This document shows positions 5,331-6,112 of a stretch of 6,112 nucleotides of DNA, piece by piece. The DNA comes from Burkholderiales bacterium (GTDB lineage Bacteria > Pseudomonadota > Gammaproteobacteria > Burkholderiales > CAIKXV01). Each line of letters starts with the position of its first letter. The first letter of the stretch is position 1. Below the pieces are notes generated by a model, which saw only the letters and a list, made by a program, of their open reading frames with translations, had not been told where the DNA came from and searched no databases. The stretch spans positions 1-6,112 of the forward strand of contig JAIENF010000706.1 in assembly GCA_019751575.1 (NCBI GenBank), read 5' to 3'. Position numbers and translations under genes: made by a program.

Positions 5331-5666
5331 ATGCGAGCCTGGCCCGTGCGCCTGACGGCAACGGCAGAGGCAGATTTCGCAGATATCCTGCGCTGGACAG
5401 TGGAACGGTTCGGCCACGCCCAGGCGCAGCGCTATGCGAAAGCGATTTCAGCCTCGCTGACCGAACTCGCCGCAGGACCGGTGGCCGCGGGGGCGGTGAA
5501 GCGGGACGATATCCGGGAGGGAATCTTCACACTTCACGTCGCCCGCAAGTCGCGCAAGGGCCGCCACTTCATCATGTTCCGCGTCGGACACGCGCCGGAA
5601 GGCGAGGTGATGGAAGTGCTGCGACTGCTTCACGACGCCATGGAACTGGAGCGCCACCTCCCCTAG
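5331..5666 (+). CDS. parE: ParE/RelE-superfamily toxin (111 aa)
   Basis: Length, position after parD and sequence fit the ParE toxin family. From the ATG at 5331: strand WPVRLTATAEADFADILRWT (4-23), where x-L-T-x-x-A-E-A-D-x-x-x-I is the family opening; a helical hairpin about 25-48 (ERFG to ELAAG); then the beta-sheet core with REGIFTLHVARKSRKGRHFIMFRV (62-85) and VMEVLRLLHDAMELERHLP (93-111), the usual end. ParE members block DNA gyrase and RelE members cut mRNA; the pattern favours ParE but the target is not proven. No truncation is seen. Translation may also begin at the GTG at 5319, which overlaps the parD stop and adds 4 residues; the ATG gives the more family-like N-terminus. The TAG stop shares CTAG with the opposing amidase stop. 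Confidence 0.88.
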   Translation: MRAWPVRLTATAEADFADILRWTVERFGHAQAQRYAKAISASLTELAAGPVAAGAVKRDDIREGIFTLHVARKSRKGRHFIMFRVGHAPEGEVMEVLRLLHDAMELERHLP

Positions 5667-6112
5667 GCAGCAGCTCGCACCACCCCCTCCACCCACGCCG
5701 CCGCCCGCATCAACCCGGCGTCATTGCCCGCCGCCGCGATCAGCTGCACGCCCAGCGGCAATCCACCCGGACCCTTGCCCGCCGGCACGGTGATGCACGG
5801 CAGCCCGAGCTGCGTCCACATCAGCCCGAAGGTCGGCTCGCCGGTGCCTTCGATGCCCGGCGCCTCGCCCGGCGTGCTCGGTGCCAGCATGATGTCGCAG
5901 GCATCGAAGTGCCGGGCCATCAGCGCCATGCAATGGCGCGTGTCGGCCTGGGCCGCCTCGTACGCGGCGCGGGTCACCTTGCCACCGGCGGCCAGCCGTC
6001 CGGTCAGGCTGGGCGAGATCAGCGCCGCATGCCGGGTGCGCTCATGCGTGAGTGCCCGGTAGAACTCGTAGGAGCTGAACGCGATCTGGATCTCGTTCAT
6101 CCGGGCGAACGC
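5663..6112 (-). CDS. Amidase-signature family amidase, C-terminal 149 residues (N-terminus off right edge)
   Basis: The frame is open through the right edge and reads AFARMNEIQIAF at that point, so the ATG at 6098-6100 is internal and not a start. The visible part is the C-terminal region of an amidase-signature enzyme: a helical stretch with FYRALTHERTRHAALISPSL, then CDIMLAPSTPGEAPGI, TFGLMWTQLGLPCITVPAG and GLPLGVQLIAAAGNDAGLMRAAAWVE. The L-x-x-P-x-x-x-x-x-A-P and G-x-P-x-G-x-Q blocks are family signatures. The catalytic Lys and Ser residues lie outside the window, so activity cannot be judged. It aligns with the missing end of the left-edge amidase (LTPTWPFAAPG against LAPSTPGEAPG), so the two are relatives on the same strand with other genes between. 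Its stop overlaps the parE stop on the opposite strand. Confidence 0.9.
   Translation of the reverse strand, partial: AFARMNEIQIAFSSYEFYRALTHERTRHAALISPSLTGRLAAGGKVTRAAYEAAQADTRHCMALMARHFDACDIMLAPSTPGEAPGIEGTGEPTFGLMWTQLGLPCITVPAGKGPGGLPLGVQLIAAAGNDAGLMRAAAWVEGVVRAAA

Noticed and set aside
1..6112. CRISPR arrays, tRNA or rRNA genes, integrase or transposase genes
   Set aside because: No regularly spaced repeats, tRNA-like cloverleaf or recombinase motifs were seen when reading both strands.

Overview
The window is GC-rich (about 73% in hand-counted parts of the amidohydrolase gene, 80% in one stretch of the membrane gene). It carries ordinary bacterial genes with Shine-Dalgarno sites and tight overlaps. 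The paired small membrane proteins of the DUF2189 and DUF2788 types, the Tat-exported amidohydrolase and the ParDE module together suggest a proteobacterium, most likely a beta- or gammaproteobacterium. This is inference from family distribution; no species can be named from the sequence.

Left part (1-2181, minus strand): an amidase-signature enzyme that runs off the left edge lies downstream of a complete alpha/beta hydrolase. The hydrolase start codon overlaps the stop of a 20-codon ORF with a strong ribosome binding site (an ATGA junction), which looks like a leader peptide or gene remnant. Middle (2182-3358): a divergent spacer with two GC-rich dyads, then two small integral-membrane protein genes on the plus strand, only 3 nt apart.

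Centre (3359-4936): a 62-nt interrupted palindrome, AT-richer than its surroundings and resembling a dispersed REP/MITE-type element, lies just upstream of a periplasmic Tat-lipoprotein amidohydrolase. Right part (4937-6112): a compact ParD/ParE-type toxin-antitoxin operon with its own promoter. A perfect 15-nt palindrome sits on the -10 region and is a likely autoregulatory operator. The toxin gene ends convergently with a second amidase gene, and the two stop codons share a CTAG tetranucleotide. The second amidase runs off the right edge.

Four hydrolases (two amidase-signature proteins, an alpha/beta hydrolase and a metal-dependent amidohydrolase) fall within 6 kb, which suggests a catabolic neighbourhood for amide or ester compounds; the substrate is unknown. 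The toxin-antitoxin cassette looks like a later arrival. It has lower GC, abuts what may be a truncated signal-peptide-like ORF and leaves no spacer at its 3' end. No RNA genes, CRISPR arrays or transposase genes were seen.
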